Part shown: piece by piece, positions 1 through 10,917 of the stretch
Position numbering within the stretch: the first letter of the stretch is position 1
How the letters are laid out: every line of letters begins with the position of its first letter
Program-made: the position numbers and the translations under genes
The notes under the pieces: generated by a model
The model's database searches: none
Told to the model about the DNA's origin: nothing
What the model saw: the letters and a program-made list of their open reading frames with translations, nothing else
Assembly (NCBI GenBank): GCA_036346275.1
Contig: CM070721.1
Location: forward strand, 7,700,452-7,764,451
Direction: 5' to 3'
DNA length: 64,000 nucleotides
From: Otatea glauca
Lineage: Eukaryota > Streptophyta > Magnoliopsida > Poales > Poaceae

Positions 1-835
1 TTTATAAATTCACTAGAGTGTGATCATGATTCAAAATTTTTATGAGATATTAAAAACTTCCTTATCACCCTTCTATAAAATTTTCAAAAATTTAAATTTT
101 TTTATTGCTAAAGCAAATCTATGTATTGATCATGAGGCTTTTATCAGGACGTAGCACTATCTTAATTTTTAAACATTATTTGAGAATGATCATCATCTAA
201 AAATTTTAAAGCAACATTAAGTTACATCAATACCATCCACAAAAAATTTCAAAAGTTTTTAACATGGTTTAGATAATCTTTCATTTTGTTCAAGTTTGTC
301 GGTAAGCCTTTTAACAGGGCAGTAGTACTGTTCGAATTTTTAAAAATTCATACAGTTTTATCATCATCTAAAAATTTTATGAGAGCATTAGAGATACATA
401 ATAACCATGCAAAAAAATTTCAAATGTTTATAACGTGGTTTGAACTATTTTGCATTCGGTTCAAAATTGCCGGTCAGCGTTTTATCAGGATAGTAGCAAT
501 GTTTGAATTTTTAGAAATTCCACAGACTTCAGAATTATCTAAAATTTTTATGAAAATATCAGATATGTATCAGGACTCTCCAAAAACAATTTCAAAATTT
601 TTTGATATCGTTTGACCCACTTTTCGGCCGTTGTAAAAACGCCAAAATTAGGGTATTTCGCCCGAAATTTCGGGATTTTTCGGCGAAATTTCATTTTTCT
701 CGGTAGAAAACAAATCGGATTTGAATTTTTGTTTTTGAATTTTGAATGAGATTTGTCTGAAATATCCGAATTTCGGTGAAATTTCGGATTGCAGTCTGGG
801 GCGATATTTTATCGAAAATGAAATTTGAATCCTTG
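1..835 (-). mobile_element. hAT-like non-autonomous element, family C (left end outside window)
   Basis: AT-rich non-coding sequence. It ends at 835 in TTTGAATCCTTG, which resembles the terminus TTTCAAACCTTG of the well-bounded sibling at 58366-59240. Just inside the end is the family's typical stretch of repeated 'gaaatttcgg' words (about 655-790). Further in, a unit of about 171 bp is tandemly repeated: compare 259-350 with 430-520, both holding 'taac(a/g)tggttt' and 'ttttatcaggatagtag'-like words. The open frame at 286-615 is a by-product of this repeat and resembles no protein I know. The partner terminus and target duplication lie outside the window. The superfamily call rests on the siblings. 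Confidence 0.6.
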
Positions 836-1205
836 GGCTACACTCGTTAATGTAAGGATGTAAACTGACGCAGCATGCATCACTGCGGCCGCATCTGACG
901 ATCTGGCTGCTCGTCTCCCTTGAGAGCAGGGGCCGAGCAAAAAAAAAAGAACTTGAACAGGTCTAACTACAGTCAAAAGCTTGCTCGAAAAACCATGGTT
1001 TCTACGATACCTGACAGTGATCGGACTACACTGAAGTTGCACTACTCATCAACTCAGGTCTACCTCTCAATTTATACTCAAAACTACAACCCTATGAAAC
1101 GGAATAGGATTCTACTTCCTTGTCCTAATTCAACTCCTCATCCTAAACTTTCTTAATACAAACTTTTCAAACTAAAACTTTCCTATTACAAGATTATTTC
1201 TAACA

Positions 1206-1972
1206 TTTCCTCCCTAATCTTGTAATACCTTTGATCACGCCGATCTTCTCACTTATCTCCAAGAACTTGTTCAGCTCGTTTCGTGTATGCGCGAACTCCT
1301 TTGCGTTGTCTCGCCTGCGTACATAAAACAATATCCTCCTATCCCGAGTCGCCTATACCCACACCCACCTGGTGCCTTTGCGTCGTCCCGGCGCTGTCTT
1401 TGCACTCCACTGATGCCTCTGCGTCCTCCCGACGCTTTGTCTTTGCGATCATCGCAGAAAAGACACGACGTGAAACAAAATACACCGAGCGTTGAACTAT
1501 TGTTGTTTTCGGGAGCCTTTGCTTTACTTCTTGCATCACCCTCGCGAATCTCCGCCGACGCGACCTTCCTCCGGAGCCATCTCTGAGGTCGACCGCCGTC
1601 TCGTCTTTACGAGCCCTCCGTGCCGACGCCATAGCCGCCCGCTGGCCTTCCCATCGGCCCGCCGCTACATCCTCGTATCTGTCACCTGCACACCCACCGT
1701 CGTGCACTGCACTGGCCCTCCGTGCATGCTACCGATGGAGTTGAAGTTCAGGAGCTCGACCATACCGCCAGAAGATCTCGATCGCTGTGCGCTTCTTCCT
1801 TTTCTTGCGTCATTCAGCCGCCAGACGGGAGCAATTTTGCTTGCACCGTGTCGTGGGAGTGCCACCCTCTCTTCTTGGTGGCGTTGTGCGGTTGGCCACC
1901 CCGGGAGTCTCCTCCTCCCGGGGCAGCACCTAGGGTGTTGAACCTGGAGCTTTGATATCAATTGTTGGAACA
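1206..1972 (-). other. Internal GC-rich cargo of the short LTR element
   Basis: The span between the LTRs is about 770 bp and GC-rich between 1300 and 1950. Overlapping open frames of 100-150 codons occur on both strands, as expected from GC-rich sequence without stops. Their translations are Arg/Ser/Pro-rich and resemble no family I recognise. It could be leftover leader sequence of a larger copia element or captured host DNA. Confidence 0.5.
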
Positions 1973-2173
1973 TAACGCTAAAAATTTTGGGACAATTTTC
2001 TCTTTATTACTTCTCGCTCTGTTCTATTTACAAAACTCAGGTCTACCTCTCAATTTATATCCAAAACTACAATCCTATGAAACAGAATAGGATTCTACTT
2101 CCTTGTCCTAATTCAACTCCTCACCATAAACTTTCTTAATACAAACTTTCCTATTACAAGATTATTTCTTACA
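1973..2173 (-). repeat. 5' LTR of the short LTR element
   Basis: This 201-bp terminal repeat runs TG...CA on the plus strand (TGTTGGAACATAAC to ATTTCTTACA). The primer-binding-like site adjoins it on the low-coordinate side, which fixes it as the 5' LTR of a minus-strand element. Confidence 0.75.
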
Positions 2174-3718
2174 ATTATGCCTGCATCCATGATGGACGGA
2201 ACTATTTTTTCAGTTGGTAAATTTAAATAACTTGAACTATTCTTGTGCAAAATCTTATGAGATGAGTAGTTTTTCTATTTATGTAATATCTTATTTGAAA
2301 TATTTGTATTGTACTTTTGAAAATTTTCAAACTTTGTTGGATTCATGATGTTATAAAACGATTGTACAATATTACGAAATTGTGTGAGTGAAGTGTGTAC
2401 CCCCGTTGAAATATTTCTAGTTCCGCCACTAACTGCTGCGATCGGGCAGCACGGGAGCACTTGAGCAAGCTGTTGCGGCGCAACGAGCTTTTGCGCTTGC
2501 TGGACGTGGTAGGGGCTTCCGCGCTCTCCTGGTATGGTAGGGGCGGAGAGGGGACCAAATTTGTAAATATGTGTGTAAAGGAGCTAGGTTTGTAAAAAAT
2601 AAGGTTCACAGGACTAGATAAGCCATAAATTCTTATGAGGATAGAGGATCCAACAAATAGTATAATCACCCCTCAGTTTGTTGCATTATATTGTACAGCT
2701 AATAACCCTTCTAGTTTAGGCCCCTTAGACAATTTCGTGCTATTTTCCTATAGGTTATGCTTCGACGAAATTAACATTCTAGCGGAAAAATTAAACCGTT
2801 TCCTGTAAAATTCTTTGAAAATTCGGAGCCTTATATACGTGTGGGCGATGTATCATGCCAAGGATGTGAAGCAAGCTCTACTAGCGCAGGAGCGTGGGAG
2901 GAGGCGCCGTTGTGCTCGGAGAACGCGGAAGGAGCTGCAACAGTGCGGCAAGTGGGGCTCAAGAAGTGCGGGAGCAAACAGCACCTCACTGTCATACCCG
3001 GGTAGCGCAAAAAGTGACCTACCGTGGTCGGCCGAGCGCCCATGTCTTTGGCCATCTCCTGCACTACCTTCCACACTCTCCTAGTGGTGCTGTAGGGTTA
3101 AATTTATAAATATATATTGAGGAGGTTAGATTTGGAAAAAGAAAAAAAAAGAGTGAGAGAGAGACCTAGAGGGGTTAGATAAGCTGGTTTCGTTCCAGCA
3201 GCATCGATCCTCTACTGCGTGCCTGAACTGTGTTGTCACAGCTGAACAGGTTGAGAGAAACCGGTGAATGGAACGCCAGTTGCATTGTTCGATCGACCAA
3301 CCACGCGACTCGCTCTACCAACCCCCGAGACCACGTCGTGTCACCAACTCGCCATCACACTATTCATCGTCATCGTCAGGAGACGTCAGAGTAGTCGCTA
3401 GCTGACAGTTCCATAGGAACGGCAAGAATTGGAGCGGACAAATACTGCTGCCGACTTGGATTCGTAAGATGAATGGACTGCTCGATCATCTCTTGAGAGA
3501 AGAAAGGGTTAGTCGGTTTGTTGTGGGCTGAATACGACCGTCTTTTGAGAGAAAAAAAAGGGAGAGAAGGGTTAGATTCCGTGGTTGGTGGAGTAGTCGA
3601 CAAAGAAGGAATCTGCCCGGTCCGTTAGAGCAGCAGGGAATGTAGGTAGGTAGTGATTCTATGCATCGCTTTTTTATACAAATGGTATAAATCTTGAAGG
3701 AAACAAATAGTAAGTAAT
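2174..3718. other. Intergenic stretch without a recognisable gene
   Basis: AT-rich sequence with two GC-richer islets (about 2435-2545 and 2880-3090) whose small open frames I do not recognise. The part at 2262-2430 resembles 42120-42265 (shared words 'atttgtattgtact', 'tgaagtgtg(t/c)acc', 'tttctagtt'), so it is an old dispersed repeat. Words like 'agctaggtttgtaaa' and 'ttagatttggaaaa' near 2580 and 3125 recur near 41455 and 42405 and suggest further MITE debris. Confidence 0.5.
3714..3718. repeat. Target site duplication of copia-1, left copy
   Basis: GTAAT sits directly before the left LTR and is repeated exactly at 10913-10917 after the right LTR. This is the 5-bp duplication expected of an LTR retrotransposon integrase. 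Confidence 0.93.
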
Positions 3719-3957
3719 TGTTGTAAAACGTAGTCGTTCACCCACGATCAATCAACATCACGCCAACGAGATCACAAGAACAAGAACAGAAGCACACATA
3801 ATATAGGGGTGGAGCTCTCTTGCTTTATTATTGGATTGATCTTTTACATGAGGGAAACCCAATATATAGAGGAAAGCATAAGAGATGAGTTCGGATTCGC
3901 CCACAAATAAGAGATAGATGGTAACCGATTCGGTTACGGAAATCTTATCTCATAACA
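3719..3957 (-). repeat. 3' LTR of copia-1
   Basis: This 239-bp repeat begins TGTTGTAAAAC and ends CTCATAACA on the plus strand. It follows the polypurine tract in minus-strand order, so it is the 3' LTR. Confidence 0.95.
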
Positions 3958-3970
3958 CTCCCCTTTGGGC
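3958..3970 (-). other. Polypurine tract of copia-1
   Basis: On the minus strand CCCAAAGGGGAG directly abuts the 3' LTR. It would prime plus-strand DNA synthesis during reverse transcription. Confidence 0.8.
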
Positions 3971-4381
3971 GAATACCACGTAATACACATGTCTCGTTAA
4001 AAACTCCACTCAAAAACCCAGTGGGAAAAAAGGAGACGGAGAAAAGAGTACATTGCACTCGTACTTTATGTAGCACTAGTTGCCTCGTTAAAAACCTTTA
4101 TGTGAGAAACTTCAGGAAAACTCACTAAGGGAAAAAGAATACAACTTATAATCTTCTAGATTTAAATTAGGATCTTCAGGATCACCATAAGGGTTATGAT
4201 TCAAGGGTTCACTCCCCCTGAACTTTGCATATCTCTAAGTCTTCTCATCCCAATGCCTTAACACATCTTTGAAATGTGGATTTAGACAGGATTCAGTGAA
4301 TAAATCTGCAAGATTTTCACATGACTTAGTTTGCAAGATTTTTATCTCATCATTCTTCTGGAGTTCGTGAGGATAGAATAA

Positions 4382-4888
4382 CTATGGAGCAATATGCTTC
4401 GTAATATTACTCTTTACATAACCCAAATGCATTTGTGCAACACAATCAGTATTATCTTCATAGATAATAGTGGGGGTATCGACGGTTTTAAGGCCACATG
4501 ACTTCTGGATGTGGTTAATCACACGTCGTAGCCAAACACATTCTCGTGAGGCTTCATACAAAGCTATGATCTCTGAGTGGTTGGTAGAGGTAGCCACCAA
4601 AGTCTGTTTACAAGACCGCCAAGAAACGGTTGCACCACCGCAGAGAAACACAAAACCAGTCTGTGATTTGGCACTGTGGGGATCAGACAAGTAGCCAGCA
4701 TCCGTGTATCCCACCATGGTTAAATCTTGGTTCTTTTGGAAAAATAATCCAAGATCTTGAGTACCTTGGAGGTATCTGAGTAAAGTCTTGACATCAGCCC
4801 AATGTCTTCTAGTTAGGGCTGCACTATGTCTTGCTAGCAAATTCACTGCGAATGCAATATCAGGCCTTGTGTAATTCACAAGATACAT
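4382..4888 (-). pseudogene. copia-1 pol: RNase H region
   Basis: This 168-residue open stretch is the C-terminal end of a copia polyprotein. Visible family words are 'LARHSAALTRRHW', 'TDAGYLSDPHSAKSQTGF', 'STNHSEIIALYEASRECVW' and 'IIYEDNTDCVAQ'. In a working element this domain removes RNA from the RNA-DNA hybrid. It is separated by a frame change from the reverse transcriptase upstream (higher coordinates), so it is part of a broken gene. Confidence 0.9.
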
Positions 4889-5600
4889 CAGTATGGGACT
4901 TCAGGTCCTAAGACTTTCTCATTTTCCATCCTTGGTCTGAAATGGTCTTTATCCACTTCAAGGGATCTTACGACCATGGGGCGTTTTAACGGATACGATT
5001 TATCCATATTAAACCTTTCCAATACCTTCTGGGTATAGGAAGACTGGTGTACAAGGTTCCTTCTGGGAAATGCTCTAGCTACAGGCCTAAGCAAAATTTA
5101 GTTTTACCCAAATCTTTCATCTCAAAACTCCGTCATGAGGTAAGCACTTGCTTCCTCTATCTCCTCTGTGGTTCCGATGATATTCAGATCATCGACATAT
5201 AAATGAGATGATACAAAATCCATTCTGAGATTTCTTTATGAACACACAGGGGCAATATTCCTTCTTCAGGAGGAACTCACTAAGTCGGTTATACCACATT
5301 CTCCCCGACTGTTTTAATCCATATAGCGATCTCTTCAGTTTGATGCTACACATGTTGCGATTATTAGGATTCGAAATTGTAACTCCTTCAGGGATTCTTA
5401 TGTAAATATCCGTATCCAGTGACCCACATATATGAGGCCACTTCATCCATCAACTGCATCGATAAGTTTAAGCTTGCTGCCATTAATATTAATTTTCGGA
5501 ACGTTATCCCACTCTTTACAGGAGTATATATTTCATCGTAATCGATGTCGGGTCTCTGCGTGAACCCTTGTGCTACGAGCCTCGCTTTATATCTCACCAT
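4888..5600 (-). pseudogene. copia-1 pol: reverse transcriptase region, fragmented
   Basis: Reverse transcriptase pieces lie in at least three frames. They include 'YKARLVAQGFTQRPDIDY' (5388-5600), 'IKLKRSLYGLKQSGRMWYN' (5189-5446), the active-site words YVDDLNIIG at about 5175-5205, and a 'VHQSSYTQKVLERFNMDKS' tail (4888-5094). The order matches copia reverse transcriptases. Frame changes between the pieces and an in-frame stop before YVDD show it is inactive. Confidence 0.9.
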
Positions 5601-6537
5601 CTGAGTATTTCATTTCTCTTCCGGATGAAAAACCCATTTGATCCTGCAGGGATTACTTTAGGAGATGTTTGGTCAACGGGACCAAAGCTTTCCTTTTAAT
5701 AAGCGAGCACTGCCTCAATTGCTTCTTTTCATTTGACCCTATCTGAGCGCTTCTGGCACTCTGCCATGGACTTTGGTTCTGGATCCAGCTTTAGCAATTT
5801 TAGAGGCAATTATATGTCGACAATTGTAGTCTTCCTTTTATATAATTCTCCTGCATCACTTCAGGTATATCTCTTTATAAATTTCTTCCAGCTCCTCGTG
5901 ATTTCCCACAACGATGGAGTCTGGGTGTTCCAATTTCCCAGCGTGTGATTGTGCGCGCAAATATACGCTGGGTTTTCATCTTCAGGATGGATCACTTCAG
6001 GGATGTTACCATCTCCAGAATGGCTCACTTCAGGGATTTTCTCAACATCAGGTTGAGCTTCTTCCACTGTCATAGGTAGTGTTCTCATTTGTTTGGTTTT
6101 CTAATTCTGCAGACGTCTCCGCGGAATTGAATCCCGTGTACCTGGAGGCCTCCCCCTCTTTTTATCACGAGGGTTAAGAGTGGGTTCAATATCCTTCTAG
6201 GGTATTTCCACTCTTTCAGGTGCATATACTGCAGGTATATGAGATCTTTTCACTACCTTATGAACAGTGAAGGCATTTGGTAAATTATAAGCTTATTTAT
6301 TGCAGATTTATTATCCTCTGAACTTCAAGTTCGGTCTCTGTAGTGCGTGGATCTAAGGACTCGGCATTCTCTAATGTGGTACTTATCTCCCCCTAATGCC
6401 GAAAAATGTCCTTAGTACAATCAGCGTACCGAGCCGTGTACAGATCCCCTGTCATAGACTCTAGGTATTTTAATACATGACGGAGATTCATAACCTACAT
6501 AGATCCTCAACTTCCGGTAAGGTCCCATGGTGGTACG
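5601..6537 (-). pseudogene. copia-1 pol: linker between integrase and reverse transcriptase, decayed
   Basis: The position corresponds to the variable linker of copia pol. Only scraps of open frame remain, such as 'SHSGDGNIPEVIHPEDENP' at 5861-6088, which is typical of the acidic, repetitive linker. No separate gene is visible. Confidence 0.6.
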
Positions 6538-7243
6538 TTATGGTGGAGAGATTGGCATGTATACAGTACAGCCAAATTCTCGCAGATGGGAAATACTTAA
6601 TTCTTTTCCACGCACTATCTGCAACGGGGAAATTTCATGATGTGTAGTTGGTCTGAGTTGAATTAATACCGCAGTATGCAGCACTGTGTGGCCCCAACAA
6701 CTGGTGGAAAGCCTACTATTCTGCAAGAGCGGCCAAGCAATAAGTTTTCATTCTTTTAATATAATGACTCTGCAAGACCATTTTAAGTGTGGACATTAGG
6801 TACGAGATGCTCTTCAAAAATTCCCAAAGCCATACAATAATCATTAAATGTTTTTGAGGTAAACTCGCTAGCATTGTCCATTTGAATAGAATTGATCCTT
6901 TCTTCTGGAAAGTAGGCTCTTAACTTAATAATTTGGGTAGAAGCATGGTTCTTAGTAGATCAGAGATATACATAAGACCATCTAGTAGAAGCATCTATCA
7001 GTACCATAAAATTTCTTAAAAGGAGCCCAACAGGGGCTGAACAGGTCCATAGATATCACTTTGAATTTTCTCCAGGAAATTCAGTGATTCTTCCCTAACT
7101 TTTTGGGTAAGAGGGATAAGAATGAGCTTTCTTTTAGCACAACCAGGGCATAAGAAAAACTTCAGGTCTAAGAAAGACTTTATGATATGGCCAGCAGAAT
7201 TATTAATTATTCTTCTTATACTATTCAACTCAGGGTAACCCAA
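6538..7243 (-). pseudogene. copia-1 pol: integrase region, fragmented
   Basis: The N-terminal part (7016-7243) has the 'FLCPGCAKRKL' zinc-binding segment and 'IQSDIYGPVQP' around the first catalytic Asp. Further on (about 6850-6960, another frame) are translations similar to 'MDNASEFTSKTF', holding the second catalytic Asp region. At 6538-6726 are 'SCWGHTVLHTAVLIQLRP' and 'LREFGCTVYMPI', the usual C-terminal landmarks. The enzyme would join cDNA to host DNA, but frameshifts rule out a working product. Confidence 0.85.
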
Positions 7244-7835
7244 TCGATCTGCCAGATCTTAAATATCTCTAGGTTTTGCATCGCAACACAAACTTCAGAT
7301 TTTATATGTGCATAGTATAATCCGGAGGGGAATAAATGAAGCTTTTGACCACACGTTTATTATACCCATTAAACTTAGTCATGAGTAGGTATTCTGAATC
7401 ATCCTCATTCACTATCACCATACAAAAATGATTAAAGGAGTGCTACTGGACTCAGGGTAGAATATGGCATTCTTCCAGTGCCAACTATGAGAGTATCGCT
7501 TCTGGCTATAGTCATAATATTTTCAGTTCACTTAGTGTGGTACAACTATCTTCTAGACAGATTTCCTCCTCTGCTATAGAATTATATTTTATTCTATATT
7601 AAAGGTATGATTTAACAATCAAACAATTGTTGCATCAGGAACAAATTGTAAAATATAGAACAAGCATAACACAATTAATCAAATATATGAGAAATATTAA
7701 TATTCAATTTTAAATGATAATCGCTCAACAGGAGCGTAGACCAAATGTTCATTCAGGAACTAGGGCTAAACTGATAAGGAGATTTATAAGAAATATGTGA
7801 CATCGACTTAGCAAAGAGAAGGGATATTTAGGAGA
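7244..7835 (-). pseudogene. copia-1: protease/pre-integrase region, badly decayed
   Basis: A copia protease and GAG-pre-integrase segment is expected between gag and integrase. The sequence is AT-rich and shows no open frame above about 60 codons. I cannot find an intact Asp-Ser-Gly active site. The assignment is by position only. Confidence 0.5.
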
Positions 7836-8867
7836 CTAATCCAGGTCTCCATATGAGATGTAGGTGCCCTCCTGGGACTCCTCGAACTCAATAATTTCAA
7901 GAATCATATCATCACACTTCTCAACATCCGTATCAACAACAGGTTGAACGGTTAAGTATGACTTAATATTATTTCCCCGGGTCTTATTTAGTTTTTCAGT
8001 GGATGGCATGTAAAGGTCTACCACATGCTTCGAGATGCGATAGTTGCATGGCCAATGGCCAGCACATCCATACATAAAACAGGGTTATTCAAGGTTTACA
8101 GCATTACTTCTGGAAGCCCCTGACCCTTTATCTTTACTTTTCCACTATGAATTGCCTCTTCCTCTATTTGATTTATCATTCTTCCAGTTATCCCTTTTAT
8201 TCCATTTGCCCTTTCTGCGCCCATGGCTATTGCTAGCCTGTTGAGCATTTGCATGTGCTTCAGGCATTGTAAGACTCCCATTAGGAAGTTCGTGATGATT
8301 CTTCATCAGGAGTTTATCATGTTTTTCTGCTTCTAGCAAAATGCATATAAGCTCAGAGTACTTTCTGGTACTTGGCGACGATACTGTTACGGCGGTATCT
8401 TCATATTGGGGTGGAATTCTCACAATATCTTGTCGATCTTTTTAGCATTAGTAACTGTCTGGTTACATAATGTTAGATCCATGACAAGCTTGTGTATGAC
8501 AAAAATTATATGTTGCCACAACCTTTAAAAAACCTAAAAGCGCGGGAGGATCCATTCGCGTTGTACTTCTGACAACATAACGGATCTTTATTGGATATAT
8601 ATTTTTCCTTCAGGGAATCTAAAATACCAGCTAGTCATCTTCCATAAACTATTCGGTCTTCAGGTCCGTATGGAGATGGTGCCTCAGGAGGTGCAGAGCC
8701 GTACATCTGGCGGTTTCGGGAAGAGCAGAGGTACCAGCATCAGGCTGGGAAAACAGAAGCTCTAAAGATTGAGCTATCAAATTAATCTTAGTATTCATTG
8801 CCCGGGTAAGGTAATTGTTGCCATTCAGGGCAAGCTTGATAAGTTCCCTCTTTGCAATGTCCATCAT
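7836..8867 (-). pseudogene. copia-1 gag, fragmented
   Basis: The N-terminal piece (8649-8867) starts 'MMDIAKRELIKLALNGNNYL' and includes 'ARCTALHLLRHHLHTDLK', standard words of this gag group. The middle (8145-8423) is basic, 'NSHGRRKGKWNKRDNWKND'. The C-terminal piece (7836-8075) keeps a decayed zinc knuckle, 'YGCAGHWPCNYRISKHVVDLY'. The three pieces are out of frame with one another. Gag would form the particle that packages element RNA. Confidence 0.88.
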
Positions 8868-10675
8868 ATCCTATTTTTATTTATGCAAAATAACTTTTAC
8901 TACTGGTAAAATCATTATATTGCATGCTCACTCTTTAATCAGTAAAGCTTGGTCTATATCTATTCAGTAGATAATTATCTAGAATCTCCCAGAATTTTCC
9001 TAGCAATTTTCATGGCTTTTCTGCTAAACATTAAGCAATTTCAGAATTATCGATTAACAGAAAAAATAACTTCCAACATGAATTAATCATGGAATAATGC
9101 TAAGAATATTAATACAAAATCATGACACACATTAATTGGCCATACATAATTTTCCATAATTTTCTAGCATTTTCTGTTAATTTCTGAGAAATTTTCAGAA
9201 TTACTTAAATAACAGAAAAAATAATTATAGCACATATAAAACATGTCATAAAGCTAGAAAATAAACTCAAAGCATGGAACTTCCAAAATGTGCTAAATAT
9301 CAAATTTACAAAATTCTACGGAAGTACATATACCTAGAAAAATAAATTTCTAGGATTTATGAGATTTAATGATTACTTCTTTTGCGGAAAAACTGACGGG
9401 CCGTACGACCATCAAGGCCCACACCGGCCCAACAAATTAGGGCAGCTAGGGTTCTCAACCCTAGCCACCAGGCGTGGCTGGCGCATGGCGCGGCTTCGGG
9501 CGCACGGCGATTGCAGCGGTCGGACGGTGGGTCTGTGCGTCTTCGGGCGCACGGTGCGGCTGCTGGCAGGCAGGCGCATTCGGAGGCGCTGCAATAGGCC
9601 CGACGGAGGCTCAATGCGCGGCTGCAGGCCGACACAGACGCAGAGCGTGAGCACGGTCGGGAGGCAGCTTCGGCCAACGCAGCGAGTCACGACCGGCGGG
9701 CGTGTGGCATTGGAGGCCTAGCCGGCACATGCGTGGCACGGCGCATTGGCGACTTCTGTTGCGGCAGGCTGGCAGCATGTATATCCATCACTAGAAGCCG
9801 CATGCACACCTCCATGCTCCCACGCAACCGCACTAGTTGCATGCCTGTCCATCGTTACACGCACTAGTGCACTACGCTTCTATCTCCGTAATTAACTCAT
9901 GCGACACAAATTAATGACACCGGCGCCAAGTCTGCGAGGCACTCCACCCGGTTCTCCAAGCCGGTGTCGGGGAACGGGCCTCGGCAGGGCGCACCGCGCA
10001 CGACGGCCGGCCAGTATGCCACAATGGCACGGGCGTGTGGTCGGCGGAGACGCTACGGGCGCGTGGCCGACGCTACATAACAGTGATTTTTGGGCGCATC
10101 AGGCGTGCATGGAGGCCGGTGAGGCCACTGCCGAGCACTTCGGCCGCATCGCGCGGGCGTCGGGCGCCGCCGCGTAGCATCGGGCCGCTGCCGTGTGTTG
10201 CTTCGGGCACATGCGCGGTCGCCGAGGCGGACCCAAACGTGGTCACCAAGATGGCGTGGGCGAGAAATGCGGAGCACGGCTGCTGTGGTGCGGCTGACGG
10301 GCACAGCACAGGCGCGACCGCCGAGGCACAAAAACCACCACCGACTTCGTCGCCTGCTGGACGCGCGGGATCAATCTTCTCGCTTGTTTTGCACGCTCAG
10401 CGTTGCCTGCTGCAGGGGCACACGCACCTATAATCCTTTTTTCAAAACCTATTGATGAACAGTAGATCTAAATTCGCAATTTTAGATATGAACAGATTGA
10501 AACGATCTACAGGATATACTTTTCTGTTCAAATGCGATCAACTGGCGTAGATTGAACTTACGTAGGGCTTGATGTAGGTTGATCGCGTGATGCAGGATGA
10601 AAATCGGCGCAGTGTCGATTGTCGCAGGCAGACTATCACGATCGATAGCCTTGGTAGAGTGTCGTGCTGATAACG
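8868..10675 (-). other. copia-1 long leader with a 1-kb GC-rich block
   Basis: 1.8 kb separates the 5' LTR from the gag start. The 8868-9360 and 10440-10675 parts are AT-rich. The middle (about 9395-10433) is strongly GC-rich and repeats the word 'cttcgggc(g/a)cac'. Open frames exist on both strands at once, for example 9359-9721 plus and 9366-9677 minus, which is typical of GC bias and not of a real gene. I recognise no protein in it. Confidence 0.6.
10661..10675 (-). other. Primer-binding-site-like segment of copia-1
   Basis: On the minus strand CGTTATCAGCACGAC directly follows the 5' LTR. It partly matches the usual plant copia primer site TGGTATCAGAGC (initiator Met tRNA), so the priming tRNA is uncertain. 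Confidence 0.5.
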
Positions 10676-10912
10676 TGTTGTAAAACATAGTCGTTCACCC
10701 ACGATCAATCAACATCACGCCAACGAGATCACAAGAACAAGAACAGAAGCACACAAAATATAGGGTGGAGTTCTCTTGCTTTATTATTGGATTGATCTTT
10801 TACATGGGGGAAGCCCAATATATAGAGGAAGTATAAGAGATGAGTTCGGATTCGCCCACAAATAATAGATAGATGGTAACCGATTCGGTTACGGAAATCT
10901 TATCTCATAACA
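10676..10912 (-). repeat. 5' LTR of copia-1
   Basis: This 237-bp LTR begins TGTTGTAAAAC and ends CTCATAACA. In minus-strand order it precedes the leader, so it should hold the element's promoter. The target duplication GTAAT follows at 10913-10917. Confidence 0.95.
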
Positions 10913-10917
10913 GTAAT

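Larger units (their letters stand above)
1052..2173 (-). mobile_element. Short non-autonomous LTR retrotransposon (TRIM-like), minus strand
   Basis: Two direct repeats, 1052-1205 and 1973-2173 (copy overlapping from 2037), share long near-identical stretches such as 'ggattctacttccttgtcc'. On the minus strand the right copy is the 5' LTR. Directly downstream (about 1955-1972) is TTGATATCAAAGCTCC, a decayed initiator-Met primer site (canonical TGGTATCAGAGC). Just before the left (3') LTR is a polypurine tract, the complement of 1206-1222. The left LTR lacks about 47 bp at its outer end, so no target duplication is visible. Only about 770 bp of GC-rich sequence lies between the LTRs, with no recognisable gag or pol. 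This is a deletion derivative or TRIM-type element that would need enzymes supplied in trans. Confidence 0.75.
3719..10912 (-). mobile_element. Ty1/copia LTR retrotransposon (copia-1), complete length, genes broken
   Basis: A 7.19-kb element bounded by near-identical LTRs (3719-3957 and 10676-10912) and a perfect 5-bp target duplication. Read on the minus strand the order is 5' LTR, long leader, gag, protease region, integrase, reverse transcriptase, RNase H, polypurine tract, 3' LTR. Integrase before reverse transcriptase identifies Ty1/copia. The LTRs differ by about 7 substitutions and 2 small indels in 239 bp (about 3 percent), which points to a fairly recent insertion. All coding regions nevertheless carry stops and frameshifts, so the element cannot supply its own proteins. 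Confidence 0.95.

Noticed and set aside
9359..10433. Open frames in the copia-1 leader as a possible extra gene or antisense ORF
   Set aside because: Frames are open on both strands simultaneously, as GC bias predicts. No domain or start context supports a gene.
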